Source of the DNA: Limnoglobus roseus
GTDB lineage: Bacteria; Planctomycetota; Planctomycetia; Gemmatales; Gemmataceae
Length of the DNA: 64,000 bases
NCBI RefSeq assembly: GCF_008254045.1
Contig: NZ_CP042425.1
Location: 4,526,001-4,590,000 of the forward strand
Direction: 5' to 3'
Part shown: positions 19,497-29,447 of the stretch, in pieces
Numbering within the stretch: position 1 is the stretch's first letter
Layout of the letters: every line of letters begins with the position of its first letter
Position numbers and translations under genes: made by a program
The notes under the pieces: model-generated
The model's input: only the letters and a program-made list of their open reading frames with translations
Told to the model about the DNA's origin: nothing
Databases searched by the model: none

Positions 19497-19547
19497 GTTC
19501 TGCCGCGTAGCGGGTCGGCCAACGGCCGACCCGCTACGCGGCAGAAC
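19497..19547 (+). terminator. 24-bp perfect hairpin after the M6 protease gene
   Basis: GTTCTGCCGCGTAGCGGGTC... pairs perfectly over 24 bp with the strand ending ...CTACGCGGCAGAAC around an AAC loop. It is followed by CTTTCAC, so termination is plausible but the T-tract is short. The remaining 19548-19852 has a TTGACA at 19635-19640 (candidate -35 of the pilM operon, with no good -10) and no gene. Confidence 0.65.
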
Positions 19548-19852
19548 TTTCACACGCCAACTCCACTTCACCACACGACGCCGACAACCGCGCCAATTCG
19601 CACCAACAATCTCCCACTTCACCCGTTCAGTTTGTTGACAGCCCATCGACGTGCGGTTAACGTGAACCCATTCAACCGATCTTGACGCGCGAAGCCACGT
19701 AGAATGGGTGACTCGCAACCCAGGACGCTCGAATCGGTTGTAACAGGTTTAACAGGTACGCCAACGGGGCCGGCCGATCCTCGTTGGTTTGAATATCACA
19801 ATCTGCGCGGCCTTGTCGCCCTCCGTGCGACGGACTCCCGAGTACTTCCGAC

Positions 19853-22357
19853 ATGGCAAAGCCAACTGCGATTTGGGGCCTCGACATGGGCCAGTGTGCC
19901 CTCAAGGCTCTCAAGCTCGAACTCGTCGACGGCAAGCCGACCGCCGCGGCGTTCGATTACATCGAACACCCGAAGATCATGTCGCAGCCGGACGCCGACC
20001 CGGAAGCCCTGGCCCGCGAGGCGCTCGAAAAATTCCTCTCCCGTAACCCCATCGGCAGCGATCTGGTCGCCGTCAGCGTGGCCGGGCAGAGCGGCGGGCT
20101 GGCACGGTTCGTGAAGCTGCCGCCGGTCGAAGAGTCGAAGATCGCCGACATCGTGAAGTTCGAGGCGAAGCAGCAGATCCCGTTCCCGTTGGAGGAAGTC
20201 GTTTGGGACTTCCAGAAGATCGCCGGCGGCGAGGTCGTTAACAACTTCGCGATGGAAACGGAGATCGGCCTGTTCGCGATGAAGCGGGAGATCATCGCCC
20301 GCAACCTCGGGCAGTTCGGCACCGCCGGCATCGAGTGCCACATCGTGCAGATGGCCCCGCTGGCCCTCACGAACTACGCGACCTACGAACTGCTCAAGAA
20401 GGGCGGCCCCGACGCCGAGGTGCCGGCCGAGGGCGAAGGCGAGGCGGATGACACGCCCCGCGGCAAGAAGAAGTGCATCGTCGTGCTGGACGTGGGGACC
20501 GACAACTCGAACCTCATCATCACGGACGCCGGCAAGATCATCTGGCAGCGGCCGCTGTCCCTCGGTGGCAACCACTTCACGCGGGCACTGTCGAAGGAAA
20601 TGAAACTCACCTTCGCCAAGGCCGAGCACCTGAAGCGGAACGCGGCCAAGTCGCCGGACCTGGCGCAGATTCTGAAGTCGCTGCGGCCCGTGCTGACTGA
20701 CTTCGTGGGCGAAGTGCAGCGGTCGCTCGGGTATTTCACCAACACCCACCGCGATGCGCACGTCGCATCGATGATCGGCCTCGGCAGCGCGTTCAAATTG
20801 CCCGGCCTTCAGAAGTACATGGCCGAGAAGTTGTCGCTGAAGGTGGACCGGCCGAGCAAGATCAGCCGCCTGTCCGGCGATCAGGTGCTGAACGACCCGG
20901 TCTTCTCCGAGAACATCCTGACGTTCCCGATCGCCTACGGCCTCGCCCTGCAAGGCCTGAACATGCTGTCCGGCCGCACCGACTACGGCCGGATCAACAC
21001 GAACCTGTTGCCGACGGAGATTCGCACCGAGCGGATCATCCGGGCGAAGAAGCCATACGCGGCGGCGGCGGCGGCGGCCCTGCTCTTGGGCACCGGCCTC
21101 GCAGCCGTCGGTTTCGGGGTGCAATACTCGGCAGCCACGGACGCCGGCATCAAGAAGGCGATGGACGCCGCCAAGCAGGCGAAGACTCAGGCCGACTCAC
21201 AGGTTGCTGCTGCGAAGGCCGGCGAGGACGCGGTCCAGAAAGCCCAAGACGAGGTGAAGGCCATCGTCGCGGGTGCCGACCGCCGTCTCGACTGGATTCG
21301 CCTCCACCAGCTCGTGACGACGGCCCTGCCGCGAGCGGGGGCTGCGGGCAACCTTCAGGACCCGGGGCAGGTGCCGTTCTGGAGCCAAGACGAGGGCAAA
21401 CGGGCACTGAACGCCTACCTCGACCGCGTCAAGCGGGGGCTGTCGATCGACCGCGTCAACGACCCGGACTTGACCGAGTACCTGGCGCAGGTGAACGTGC
21501 AAGAAGTTCGCACGCGGTACACCGACAACCTCAAGACGTTCCTGGACACGGCCGACGCGCGGGTTTGGGCCGAGGAGCGGAAGGCCATCGCCGAAAACAT
21601 GCCCGAGGGCGAGCGGGAGAAGGACGAGAACGAGGCGAAGGCGTGGAAGCCGAAGGCCCCCGAGGGCGGCGGGTGGGTGGTGGAAATCCGCGGCTGGACG
21701 TTCCACACCGACGGGTCCGACTTCCTGGTCCGCGGCGTGGTCCGCAACTTCCAACACGACGCCCTCAAGACCGAGGAAATCGGCCCCAAGAAGGTGAGTG
21801 AGTTCCTGCCCGGCGTCGTGGACCCCTTGAAAGGCCGCATCAGCCACGTCTGTCTGGCTTTGTCGAAAAAGCAAGAGAACCCGCAGCAGAACGTGCTGGA
21901 CCTGATCGGCCCGAGTCGGAACTACATTGACCGCTACCTCACGCCGACGGCCGATCCCTTGGGTGGCAGCCCAGGTGGTTCACCCGGCGGCCCGGGCATG
22001 CCGCCAATCAGTTCAGGCGATAGCAGCGGCGGGATGGGGCTTAGCGGGCCTGCAATGCAGTGGCAACCGCTGACGAAACAGGGGGCCGCCGGTGCGGCGA
22101 GTGGGATGGGCGGCGGCATCAGCCTTTCCCCGCCCGGATCGTCATCGGGGGCGTTCGGGTACGACGATTCCTCGCCCGGGTCATCGTCCATGGGATCGGG
22201 TAGCGTTCCGCCGGGCTCGGTGCCTCCCGGAACGGCAGTCGCGGCTCCGCCGAAGCGAAACCCCAAACAACGCACGGTCTTTGTGATGATGTTCCTGTGG
22301 CGGGACACGCCCGCGGCCGCCCCCGGGACCGACACGGCCAACCCGGCACCGAAATAA
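19853..22357 (+). CDS. pilM: PilM-like actin-fold ATPase with membrane-anchored C-terminal extension
   Basis: Residues 1-380 are a PilM domain: AIWGLDMGQCALKALKLEL (phosphate-1 loop), FEAKQQIPFPLEEVVWDFQ (the IPF motif typical of PilM), IVVLDVGTDNSNLIITD (phosphate-2) and MIGLGSAFKLPGLQKYMAEK (adenosine loop). Unlike the ~350-residue proteobacterial PilM, it continues through a transmembrane helix (about 402-425, AAAAAALLLGTGLAAVGFGV), a coiled coil and a Gly/Ser/Pro-rich tail to 834 residues, so the PilN-like part appears fused. PilM normally links the cytoplasmic motor to the inner-membrane PilN/PilO complex of type IV pili or type II secretion. Confidence 0.9.
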   Translation: MAKPTAIWGLDMGQCALKALKLELVDGKPTAAAFDYIEHPKIMSQPDADPEALAREALEKFLSRNPIGSDLVAVSVAGQSGGLARFVKLPPVEESKIADIVKFEAKQQIPFPLEEVVWDFQKIAGGEVVNNFAMETEIGLFAMKREIIARNLGQFGTAGIECHIVQMAPLALTNYATYELLKKGGPDAEVPAEGEGEADDTPRGKKKCIVVLDVGTDNSNLIITDAGKIIWQRPLSLGGNHFTRALSKEMKLTFAKAEHLKRNAAKSPDLAQILKSLRPVLTDFVGEVQRSLGYFTNTHRDAHVASMIGLGSAFKLPGLQKYMAEKLSLKVDRPSKISRLSGDQVLNDPVFSENILTFPIAYGLALQGLNMLSGRTDYGRINTNLLPTEIRTERIIRAKKPYAAAAAAALLLGTGLAAVGFGVQYSAATDAGIKKAMDAAKQAKTQADSQVAAAKAGEDAVQKAQDEVKAIVAGADRRLDWIRLHQLVTTALPRAGAAGNLQDPGQVPFWSQDEGKRALNAYLDRVKRGLSIDRVNDPDLTEYLAQVNVQEVRTRYTDNLKTFLDTADARVWAEERKAIAENMPEGEREKDENEAKAWKPKAPEGGGWVVEIRGWTFHTDGSDFLVRGVVRNFQHDALKTEEIGPKKVSEFLPGVVDPLKGRISHVCLALSKKQENPQQNVLDLIGPSRNYIDRYLTPTADPLGGSPGGSPGGPGMPPISSGDSSGGMGLSGPAMQWQPLTKQGAAGAASGMGGGISLSPPGSSSGAFGYDDSSPGSSSMGSGSVPPGSVPPGTAVAAPPKRNPKQRTVFVMMFLWRDTPAAAPGTDTANPAPK

Positions 22358-22432
22358 CCCCGCGGTCGCCGCGTCGGAAGACGCCGGCGAGACCGCCCGT
22401 TCCGAGAACACCCGAGTCCACGAGGTTCGAGC

Positions 22433-24451
22433 ATGGCAAACAAGAATGACGCCCTGAAGAAGCACCACTTTTGGATTCTCGCCGGCGTCGCCCCGCTCCT
22501 GGTCCTGCTGGCGATCGTCTTCCTCATCACTGGGGTGAGCGGGGCCATCGACACCGAGAACGCGAATATCACGAAGACCGAGAACGAGGTGAAAAGCCCG
22601 AACGCCCCTGGGACGGGGGCGATCGCCGCGCTGGACAAGAAGAAGGACACCCTCGGCGACATCCGCGGCCAACTCTGGAAGATGAACTGGGACAAACAAT
22701 CCCCATTCTTCACTTGGCCGGAGACGCCGAACAAGACGTTCGACGGCTACAACACGATGAAGTTCGGCACGACTTTCCGGGACTTCATCGCGAACGAAAA
22801 GCTCCGCGAAGACTTCAAGCCGGCCTACGCCACCACCTACGAGAAACTCGGCGAGTCGATCGCCCCGACGACGTTCCGCGGCGGCTGGCAAACCGTCCTC
22901 CGGTGGGTCCGCGATTGGGGTACGCTGTCCCCCGAGTCGAAACAACTGTGGCTGGTCATGGAAGACGTCTGGATTCAGCGGGCCATGCTGAAGCCGATCG
23001 CTCAGGTTAATGAGGACATCGCCCGGTTCACGCTCGTCCGCCCGGACGGCCAAGTGCCGCCGCCCAAGAAGCGGACGTTCGTCAGCCACGTTTGGCAGCT
23101 CGACCTGGAAGTCGCCGCCCGCAAGCCGGGGCAGGGGACCGGCCAGATCTTGAAGGCCCGCCTCAAGAACCGCACGAATCAACTTCAGGTTCTCGGCGTG
23201 GGCAGCGCGATGATCCTCAAGGTCTGGTTTGACCCGAAGCTCGATCTGCCGCCGTTCGAATTCCGCGTCGAAGGGTCTGGCGCACCGGGCGGTGAGTCGA
23301 TCCCCGCGACCGACCCCGCCCGACGGGCCGCCGGGGAGTCTGACAGCCTCGAAATCCCGATCACTCCGGGCACGGACGTGGTCGAGATCGCCAAGGTTGT
23401 GCAGGTTCTCGACAAGCGGACCGTCCCGGTCCGCCGCCTTGAGCGATTGGCCCTCGGGTACCCGTCCGCGAAAGACTTCAGCAAGCCGCTGAACGAGCCG
23501 CCGTTCTTCCCCGCCGCGCCGTTGGCCGACCCCAACGCCCCGCTTGGGAGTGGGGCACCTATCAGTCTCCCAATGTCCAGTCCGGAAACGGGTGGCGGTC
23601 CGGGTGGCGGGGGCTTCGGATCAGGAGCGACGGGGGCGGGCGTCGGGCCGGGTGCGGCCGGCGGGATGCGCTTGACGGGCGTCGCCGACGGGAATCGGAA
23701 GCGGTACGTCGAAATTAACCAGCAACTCCGCCGCGTCCCCGTGGCGATGACGCTGATCGTCGATCAGATGTACATGAACGAGGTTCTCATCGCGTACGCG
23801 AACTCGCCCCTGCGGTTCGAGACGGTTCAATACAGTTGGCAGCGGTTCACCGAATCGCTCGACCAACCGGCGGCGGGCGGAGCGTACCCGGGTGGGTCTG
23901 CCCCAATGGGCTACGGAAGTTCTTCGGGCGACACCGGTGAGACGGGCACGGCAACCAGCTTCACTGGTGCCGGGCTGTCGAGCGGCGGCCCGCCGGGGAT
24001 TTCCCTCATGCCCCCCGGCGGTTACGGTTCGGGCCAGTTCGGCGGCATCCCCGGCCTGGGTGCGGACACCCTGTCGAGCGTTTCCGAGGCCCAGGCGAAT
24101 TCCGGTCTGATTCAACTGACCGTGTACGGCATCGTCACCTTGTACGAGCGGTACGACCCGCCCAAGAAGGAAGGGACCGAAACCCCGGCCGGTGAGGCGG
24201 CGAAGACTCCCGCGGAGGCGGCGAAGACTGATGTCGCCCCGTCGAAGCCGGACGATGCGGCGAAGCCGATGACGCCGACGACGGGCACGGTTCCAATGAA
24301 CCCCATGATCCCCACGCCGACTCCAATGACGCCGGCCCCGACAACCCCAATGACCCCGGCCCCGGCCTCGCCGCCGATGACGCCGGTACCGACCACACCC
24401 GCGCCGGCAACGCCGCCCCCTGCTACGCCCGCACCGACACCGCCGAAATAG
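22433..24451 (+). CDS. inner-membrane protein of the PilM cluster (PilN/PilO-position), unknown
   Basis: 672 residues. One N-terminal transmembrane segment (about 12-35, HFWILAGVAPLLVLLAIVFL) is followed by a periplasmic region with a short coiled coil (TENEVKSPN...LDKKKDTLGDI), a folded section rich in aromatic residues, Gly-rich linkers and a C-terminal low-complexity tail of PMTPAP/TPAPATP repeats (about 620-670). Position and topology resemble PilN/PilO, but I see no sequence motif proving it. It begins 76 bp after pilM. Confidence 0.75.
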   Translation: MANKNDALKKHHFWILAGVAPLLVLLAIVFLITGVSGAIDTENANITKTENEVKSPNAPGTGAIAALDKKKDTLGDIRGQLWKMNWDKQSPFFTWPETPNKTFDGYNTMKFGTTFRDFIANEKLREDFKPAYATTYEKLGESIAPTTFRGGWQTVLRWVRDWGTLSPESKQLWLVMEDVWIQRAMLKPIAQVNEDIARFTLVRPDGQVPPPKKRTFVSHVWQLDLEVAARKPGQGTGQILKARLKNRTNQLQVLGVGSAMILKVWFDPKLDLPPFEFRVEGSGAPGGESIPATDPARRAAGESDSLEIPITPGTDVVEIAKVVQVLDKRTVPVRRLERLALGYPSAKDFSKPLNEPPFFPAAPLADPNAPLGSGAPISLPMSSPETGGGPGGGGFGSGATGAGVGPGAAGGMRLTGVADGNRKRYVEINQQLRRVPVAMTLIVDQMYMNEVLIAYANSPLRFETVQYSWQRFTESLDQPAAGGAYPGGSAPMGYGSSSGDTGETGTATSFTGAGLSSGGPPGISLMPPGGYGSGQFGGIPGLGADTLSSVSEAQANSGLIQLTVYGIVTLYERYDPPKKEGTETPAGEAAKTPAEAAKTDVAPSKPDDAAKPMTPTTGTVPMNPMIPTPTPMTPAPTTPMTPAPASPPMTPVPTTPAPATPPPATPAPTPPK

Positions 24452-24519
24452 TGGATCGCCGGGACGGGTCGGCCTGATACTTTCGACATCGAACTCCTCG
24501 TTCGCGAAGGACCATACCC

Positions 24520-27123
24520 ATGGCAAAGTTCAACCTGCAACAGTTCTTGTTGGCGAAAGGTGAGAAGATCGGCCTCGGCCTCGCCGCCGGCGGTTTGGGC
24601 CTGCTCGGGATTTGGGGCGTGTCCAACCTCATCTCGGCGAAAAGCCCGGCCCAGGTCAGTGACAGTTTCAAGAAGTACAAGTCGCAGATCGAAAACAAGA
24701 TCGCGCAGCAGGACGCCAGCAGCGTCACGCCGATCCCCGTGTGGGCAGACCCCAAGGCACTCGATTCGAAGCCGATCGCCGGTAACGACTTCCCGGTGGA
24801 GTTCTATGCCTTCGAACCGGTTGACCGTCCTAGCCGCGCCCGGGACAACCCGAAGGTGCTGGGCATCAAGGAGGCGCAACTCGACCTCGTGCGCCTCAAC
24901 ATGAAGGCCTATGACATCAGTGGCCAACCCGGCGATTACCTGATCGGCGTGATGAACGGTGTGTCTATTCAGGGGGATAACTTCTCCGCGAAAGATATGA
25001 AGGCAATGCTGGGTAAGCTCGACCCGAAGCGGCGGGTGAATAAGGCACGCCTCCCCCAAAATCCGCAGTTCGGACCGAACGGGATGCCGATTGGTCCGGG
25101 TGGCCCCGGTGGGGCGATGGGGGGCCCCGGTGGCGGCATGGGCGGTCCCGGCGGGGCGATGGGTGGTCCCGGTGGGGGCATGGGAGGACCAGGCGGCATC
25201 AACTTGGGTGGAGCGGGTGGCGGCGGCATGGGAATGGGTGGGCCGGGTGGCGGGATAGGGATGGGAGATACTGGAGGCCCCGGCGGGTACAACTCGGGTG
25301 CCCAGTACGACAGCACCCGGACCCGGTACGAGAAGACCGTCACGAGAATCCCGATCGACCAATTCGACCCCGCGAAGCACCAACCGGCGTTCGTCATCTA
25401 CCCGCGGCGGACCATCGTCATGCACGCGGTTTTCCCGCTGAAGGAACAACTCGAAGTCGTCCGCCGGGCGTTGCGGCTGAAGACCATCGACGAGGCCGCC
25501 CGCGAGACGAGCGGCAACTTCAACCCGGCAGCGATGAACAGTGGTAGCGCACCTGGGGGGGGCATCCCCGGACAGGCCACGATGCCGCCACCGGGCGCGC
25601 CGGCGACGTCCGAAACTGGGCCGGGGGGTGGTATGACGGCGACGACCGGCGGGGGCGTCAAAGTGCCCGAAGGGCCGACGTTCGCCGGGTTCGAAGTCGA
25701 GCGCAAGATCATCGCCCCGAACGGGACCGAGTACCCGTGGACGCCGTACGACCACGTCGGCTGGTACCTGTCCCAGATCAACAACCGCAAAGTAGCCGAC
25801 CAACCCGACGAGGGCTTCCTGCCGTACTTCCTCCGGTACGACCAAGAGATGGCCATGCCGCTGCCCGCGGTGGCCGAGGGGCAGCACACGTACCCGCCGA
25901 TCACGCTGCCGTCGATCGTCCAGACTGTACAGAAGATGAAGGACCAGGGGAAGCAAGTCATCACACCGTCGGAACTGCAACAACGGTTCAACGGCAAGGG
26001 GAACAACCCGTTCACGCCGTCGTTCCTCCCTCCCACGGGGGCGGCCGGCGGTCCCGCGGGCAGTGAGGGCGGCTTCTTCGGCGGTCAAAACAGTGGCAGC
26101 ATGAGCATTGGCCTCGGGGGCCGCGGGATGCCCCCGATGGGATCGGGCGGGATGATGCCTCCGGGTGCGATGATGCCCCCGGGCGGGATGCGCCCCGGTC
26201 CGGGCGGCTACCCGAACAGCCCCGGCGGTATGATGATGCCCGAGATCAAGGCCCCGGTCGAACTCGAGCACATGCTCATCCGCTTCATGGACGTGGACAT
26301 CCGCCCCGGTCACACTTACGAGTACAAGATTCGGGTGAAGATGAAAAACCCAAACTACGGCGTCAAGAACGTCTCGCGCCCGTCCGACTCCGAAGTGCCG
26401 GTCCTCTTCGGCCCCTGGGTGACGCTCGCGAACCCCGACACGACGCCGATGCGCGTGACCGTGCCGTACGACGTGAACACGTACCTCGTGGACCCGGTCG
26501 AGTACGCCAAGAACCTCCGCGACAAGCAGCGGGAACCAAAGGTCCAGGACCTGCTCGACAACCAGAACGGCAAACTGCCGGTGATCGAAGTCCAACAGTG
26601 GCTCGAACAGGTGTCCATCGAGGACAAGGCCGAGCCGATCGGCGCGTGGGTCGTCGGCGACGTTCCGGTGGCCCGCGGCGAGTTCATCGGCAAGAAGCAA
26701 CTCACGACCATGCCGCTGTGGTCGTCGCAGAAGGTCCGGTACATCCTGCAAGAACTCCCGAAGTACAAGGTCCCCGGCGTCTCGAAGGACCACCAACCGA
26801 AGGGCGTGCTCGTGGACTTCACGACGAGTAACATCTGCGTGGACTACGACGGCGGCAAGCAGACGCGGCCGTTCGAGGGCCGATCGCTCGAGGACGAGGG
26901 CGCGGTCGAAATGCTCATCCTCAACGCCGACGGGTCGCTGACCGTCCGCAACTCCGGCGTCGACACGGCTGTCCCCGAGCGGATCGAGCGGGTGAAGAAC
27001 TGGGACGAGTGGATCGAGCGGGTGAAGGCGGACACCGCGGCCGCCGGTGAACTCGGCGTCCAACCGATGGGCGGCGGGTTCGGCCCCGCGGGGGGCGGTA
27101 GCGGTCCGGGCGTCAAACCTTAA
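24520..27123 (+). CDS. second inner-membrane protein of the PilM cluster, Gly/Met-rich linkers
   Basis: 867 residues. The N-terminus carries a membrane segment (about 15-38, KIGLGLAAGGLGLLGIWGV) and then a soluble domain. Tandem GGPGGGMGGPGGAMG-type repeats occupy about 190-255, with further Gly/Pro/Met linkers near 345-375 and 515-580. The region between them (WTPYDHVGWYLSQINNRKVA) and the C-terminal part (YEYKIRVKMKNPNYGVKNVS, with FGPWVTL) look folded. No recognised family. Co-transcribed with the pilM-like gene by spacing (69 bp), probably part of the same envelope-spanning assembly. Confidence 0.75.
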   Translation: MAKFNLQQFLLAKGEKIGLGLAAGGLGLLGIWGVSNLISAKSPAQVSDSFKKYKSQIENKIAQQDASSVTPIPVWADPKALDSKPIAGNDFPVEFYAFEPVDRPSRARDNPKVLGIKEAQLDLVRLNMKAYDISGQPGDYLIGVMNGVSIQGDNFSAKDMKAMLGKLDPKRRVNKARLPQNPQFGPNGMPIGPGGPGGAMGGPGGGMGGPGGAMGGPGGGMGGPGGINLGGAGGGGMGMGGPGGGIGMGDTGGPGGYNSGAQYDSTRTRYEKTVTRIPIDQFDPAKHQPAFVIYPRRTIVMHAVFPLKEQLEVVRRALRLKTIDEAARETSGNFNPAAMNSGSAPGGGIPGQATMPPPGAPATSETGPGGGMTATTGGGVKVPEGPTFAGFEVERKIIAPNGTEYPWTPYDHVGWYLSQINNRKVADQPDEGFLPYFLRYDQEMAMPLPAVAEGQHTYPPITLPSIVQTVQKMKDQGKQVITPSELQQRFNGKGNNPFTPSFLPPTGAAGGPAGSEGGFFGGQNSGSMSIGLGGRGMPPMGSGGMMPPGAMMPPGGMRPGPGGYPNSPGGMMMPEIKAPVELEHMLIRFMDVDIRPGHTYEYKIRVKMKNPNYGVKNVSRPSDSEVPVLFGPWVTLANPDTTPMRVTVPYDVNTYLVDPVEYAKNLRDKQREPKVQDLLDNQNGKLPVIEVQQWLEQVSIEDKAEPIGAWVVGDVPVARGEFIGKKQLTTMPLWSSQKVRYILQELPKYKVPGVSKDHQPKGVLVDFTTSNICVDYDGGKQTRPFEGRSLEDEGAVEMLILNADGSLTVRNSGVDTAVPERIERVKNWDEWIERVKADTAAAGELGVQPMGGGFGPAGGGSGPGVKP

Positions 27124-27152
27124 ACTCTCGGCCCGGCCGATGCCGGACCACC

Positions 27153-27189
27153 AGCGGGGGCCGTACTGGCCCCCGCTGTTCGTTTTCCC
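27153..27189 (+). terminator. rho-independent terminator closing the PilM cluster
   Basis: The stem AGCGGGGGCC / GGCCCCCGCT with loop GTACT is followed by GTTCGTTTT. It lies 30 bp past the stop of the 24520-27123 gene and 12 bp before the TatD gene. Confidence 0.85.
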
Positions 27190-27200
27190 GGAGGGCAGTT

Positions 27201-27986
27201 ATGCCGCTGATCGACACGCACGCCCACCTCTTCGACGACCGCTTCGCCGCCGATCTGCCGGCCACCCTTGCGCGGGCGGTTGCGGCGGGCGTCGAGCGGG
27301 TTCTGGCCGTCGGCATCGACCTGCCGACCAGCCGCGCGAGCCTAGGACTGGCGGACGGAAATCCACTCCTCTTCGCGGCCGTCGGCATTCAGCCGAACCA
27401 CGTCGCGGAGGCGGCGGCCGGCGATTGGGATGCCGTCGCGGCCCTGGCGGAATCGTCGCCAAAGATCGTCGCCCTCGGCGAGACCGGGCTGGACCGCTAC
27501 TGGGACCGTGCGCCGTTCGAACTGCAAGTGGACTACTTCGTGCGGCACCTGGAGTTGGCCCACCGCTTGAAGAAGCCGGTCGTGATCCACTGCCGCGAGG
27601 CGGAGGCCGACGTGGTGCGGGTGCTACGCGAGCGGTTCGACCGGTTCGGGCCGGTCGCGGGCGTCATGCACTCGTACTGCGGCGACGCCGAGTCGGCCCA
27701 GCTGTGCCTGGAAATGGGCCTGCACGTTTCGTTCGCCGGGATGCTGACCTACAAAACGGGGGAAGCGGTTCGGGCCGTGGCGAAACTGATCCCGGCCAAC
27801 CGGCTGCTCGTCGAAACCGATTGTCCGTACCTCGCCCCGGTGCCGGTCCGAGGGAAGCGGAACGAGCCGGCGTTCGTCGCCCACACGGCCGCCTGCCTCG
27901 CGGACTTGCGCGGCGTTCCCCGCGAGGAAATCGAGCGGCTGACGACCGCGAACGCCCGGGCGCTGTTCCAACTCCCCCCGGCGTGA
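27201..27986 (+). CDS. TatD-family metal-dependent DNase/hydrolase
   Basis: 261 residues, the standard TatD length. The metal ligands of the amidohydrolase-type barrel are all present: LIDTHAHLFD (two His), ALGETGLDRYW (Glu), PVVIHCREAE (His), GVMHSYCG (His) and LLVETDCPYLAP (Asp). TatD proteins are 3'-5' exonucleases acting on DNA or RNA ends in repair or turnover. ATG at 27201 is preceded by GGAGGG. Transcribed on its own after the terminator at 27153-27189. Confidence 0.93.
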   Translation: MPLIDTHAHLFDDRFAADLPATLARAVAAGVERVLAVGIDLPTSRASLGLADGNPLLFAAVGIQPNHVAEAAAGDWDAVAALAESSPKIVALGETGLDRYWDRAPFELQVDYFVRHLELAHRLKKPVVIHCREAEADVVRVLRERFDRFGPVAGVMHSYCGDAESAQLCLEMGLHVSFAGMLTYKTGEAVRAVAKLIPANRLLVETDCPYLAPVPVRGKRNEPAFVAHTAACLADLRGVPREEIERLTTANARALFQLPPA

Positions 27987-28119
27987 CGGGCGGTACGTTG
28001 TGCGGGCCGGGTTCATCTCTCGGCCCCGGCATTCTTCCCAGCGAACCTTGACAGTTCGGCAGCCTTCGCCGAAATTAACACATCTTCCGCCCCGCCTTGA
28101 TCCCAACCCGAGTGGGTCG

Positions 28120-29310
28120 ATGATCCGTTTCGCCTGCCCCGGCTGTGACTCCACCTTCTCCGTCGACGACTCGAAGGCCGGCAAGTCCGGGAAGTGCCCG
28201 AAGTGCCAGACACAGTTCATCATCCCGCAACTGGAGGCCGCGCCCGCAGCGCCGCCGGAACCGGTTCCCCCGTCCGTACCAGTCCCCGCGCCGGCCCCTG
28301 TTCCGGTCCCCGTTTCCGTGCAGCCGACGCCGGCGGCCGACCCGAACGCGCCGGTAGAAATCGACCCGTGCCCGAAGTGCCAGACAAAACTGTCGGTGAC
28401 GGTGGGCGACCTGGGGAACGACGTCGAGTGCCCGTACTGCAAGACGGTCTTCAAGTCGGCGCGGGCCGGCACGCGGCCGCCGGCTCCGCCCGCCCCGCCA
28501 GGGAAGAAATCGAGTTTCGAAACGGACTTCTCCAGCCGGCCGAAGTCGAAGAAGCGGGACGACGACGAGGATGACGACGACCGGCCCCGGAAGCGCCGCC
28601 GGGACGATGACGATGATGACGACCGGCCGTCGAAACGCCGCCGGGACGACGATGACGACCGCCCCTCGCGGCGGGGCCGGGCCGCGTCGCGGCGGGATGA
28701 CGACGACGATGACGACCGGCCCTCGCGGCGGCGGTCGTCCCGCCGGGACGACGACGATGACGATGATTACGACGACCGGCCGCGTCGCCGGAGTCGCCGG
28801 CCGTCGCGACGCGGCGGCAGCGGGCAGCGGAGCGGGGCGGTGACGGCGGCGGGCATCTTCACCATCGTCATCGGCGTCCTGTGGCTCATCGGCTCTGCGG
28901 CGACTTTCTTTGGCGGGGCGTTCATCACTTCGCTCTTCGGGGCGGCCCCGCGGCAGAACATGGACCCCGCCGGCCGTGCGGCTTTCGACCAGGCGCAGAC
29001 GGGAGTTACGGCCGTGTTCATCGGGTGCGGCCTCGTGTTGTTGCTCATCGCGCTGTTCCACATCATGGGGGGCATCTTCGCCATTCAGCGGAAGAGTGCC
29101 GGCCGCATTATTGTGATTATCTGTGGCGTGATCGGCCTGATTTTCGGCCTGTTCGGGCTGTATGGCGTCTTGTCGCTCTTGCGATTGCCGTTCACCCCGC
29201 CGATTGAGGCGGTGCTCTACCAGTTAATTTCGCTCGCCCTCACCCTGGGTTACGGCATCTTCTCCCTAATCGTGATGTGCCGGTCCGACTACGCGGACGA
29301 GTTCGAGTGA
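28120..29310 (+). CDS. double zinc-ribbon, Asp/Arg-repeat, four-TM protein
   Basis: ATG at 28120 is chosen because MIRFACPGCDSTFSVDDSKA then begins a zinc ribbon (CPGC...CPKC, residues 6-30), the usual N-terminus of this planctomycete family. A Pro/Val linker leads to a second ribbon (CPKC...CPYC, about 86-110). A highly charged stretch (about 135-240) has repeats such as RRDDDDDDDRPSRRR. Four hydrophobic segments (about 250-275, 305-330, 335-360, 365-390) form a membrane domain. The function of the family is unknown. An upstream in-frame start is possible but lacks features. Confidence 0.85.
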   Translation: MIRFACPGCDSTFSVDDSKAGKSGKCPKCQTQFIIPQLEAAPAAPPEPVPPSVPVPAPAPVPVPVSVQPTPAADPNAPVEIDPCPKCQTKLSVTVGDLGNDVECPYCKTVFKSARAGTRPPAPPAPPGKKSSFETDFSSRPKSKKRDDDEDDDDRPRKRRRDDDDDDDRPSKRRRDDDDDRPSRRGRAASRRDDDDDDDRPSRRRSSRRDDDDDDDYDDRPRRRSRRPSRRGGSGQRSGAVTAAGIFTIVIGVLWLIGSAATFFGGAFITSLFGAAPRQNMDPAGRAAFDQAQTGVTAVFIGCGLVLLLIALFHIMGGIFAIQRKSAGRIIVIICGVIGLIFGLFGLYGVLSLLRLPFTPPIEAVLYQLISLALTLGYGIFSLIVMCRSDYADEFE

Positions 29311-29335
29311 TCGACCGCCGCCCGCAACCCCTCCG

Positions 29336-29369
29336 AAAGCCCGTGTCCCTGACGCGGGCTTTTTCTTTT
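29336..29369 (+). terminator. rho-independent terminator
   Basis: AAAGCCCG / CGGGCTTT stem with a ~10-nt loop, followed by TTTCTTTTC, 26 bp after the stop of the zinc-ribbon membrane protein gene. Confidence 0.88.
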
Positions 29370-29447
29370 CGCCGCGTCGGAACCCGCTGTTAGACTCTGG
29401 GTTAGATGAATTAGATCGGCCATCGAGCGACTCGCGGAGCCAGGACC

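Noticed and set aside
17502..19718. A 738-residue minus-strand ORF opposite the M6 protease
   Set aside because: It is Arg/Val/His-rich anti-sense shadow with no domain; the plus strand has an intact enzyme with a signal peptide.
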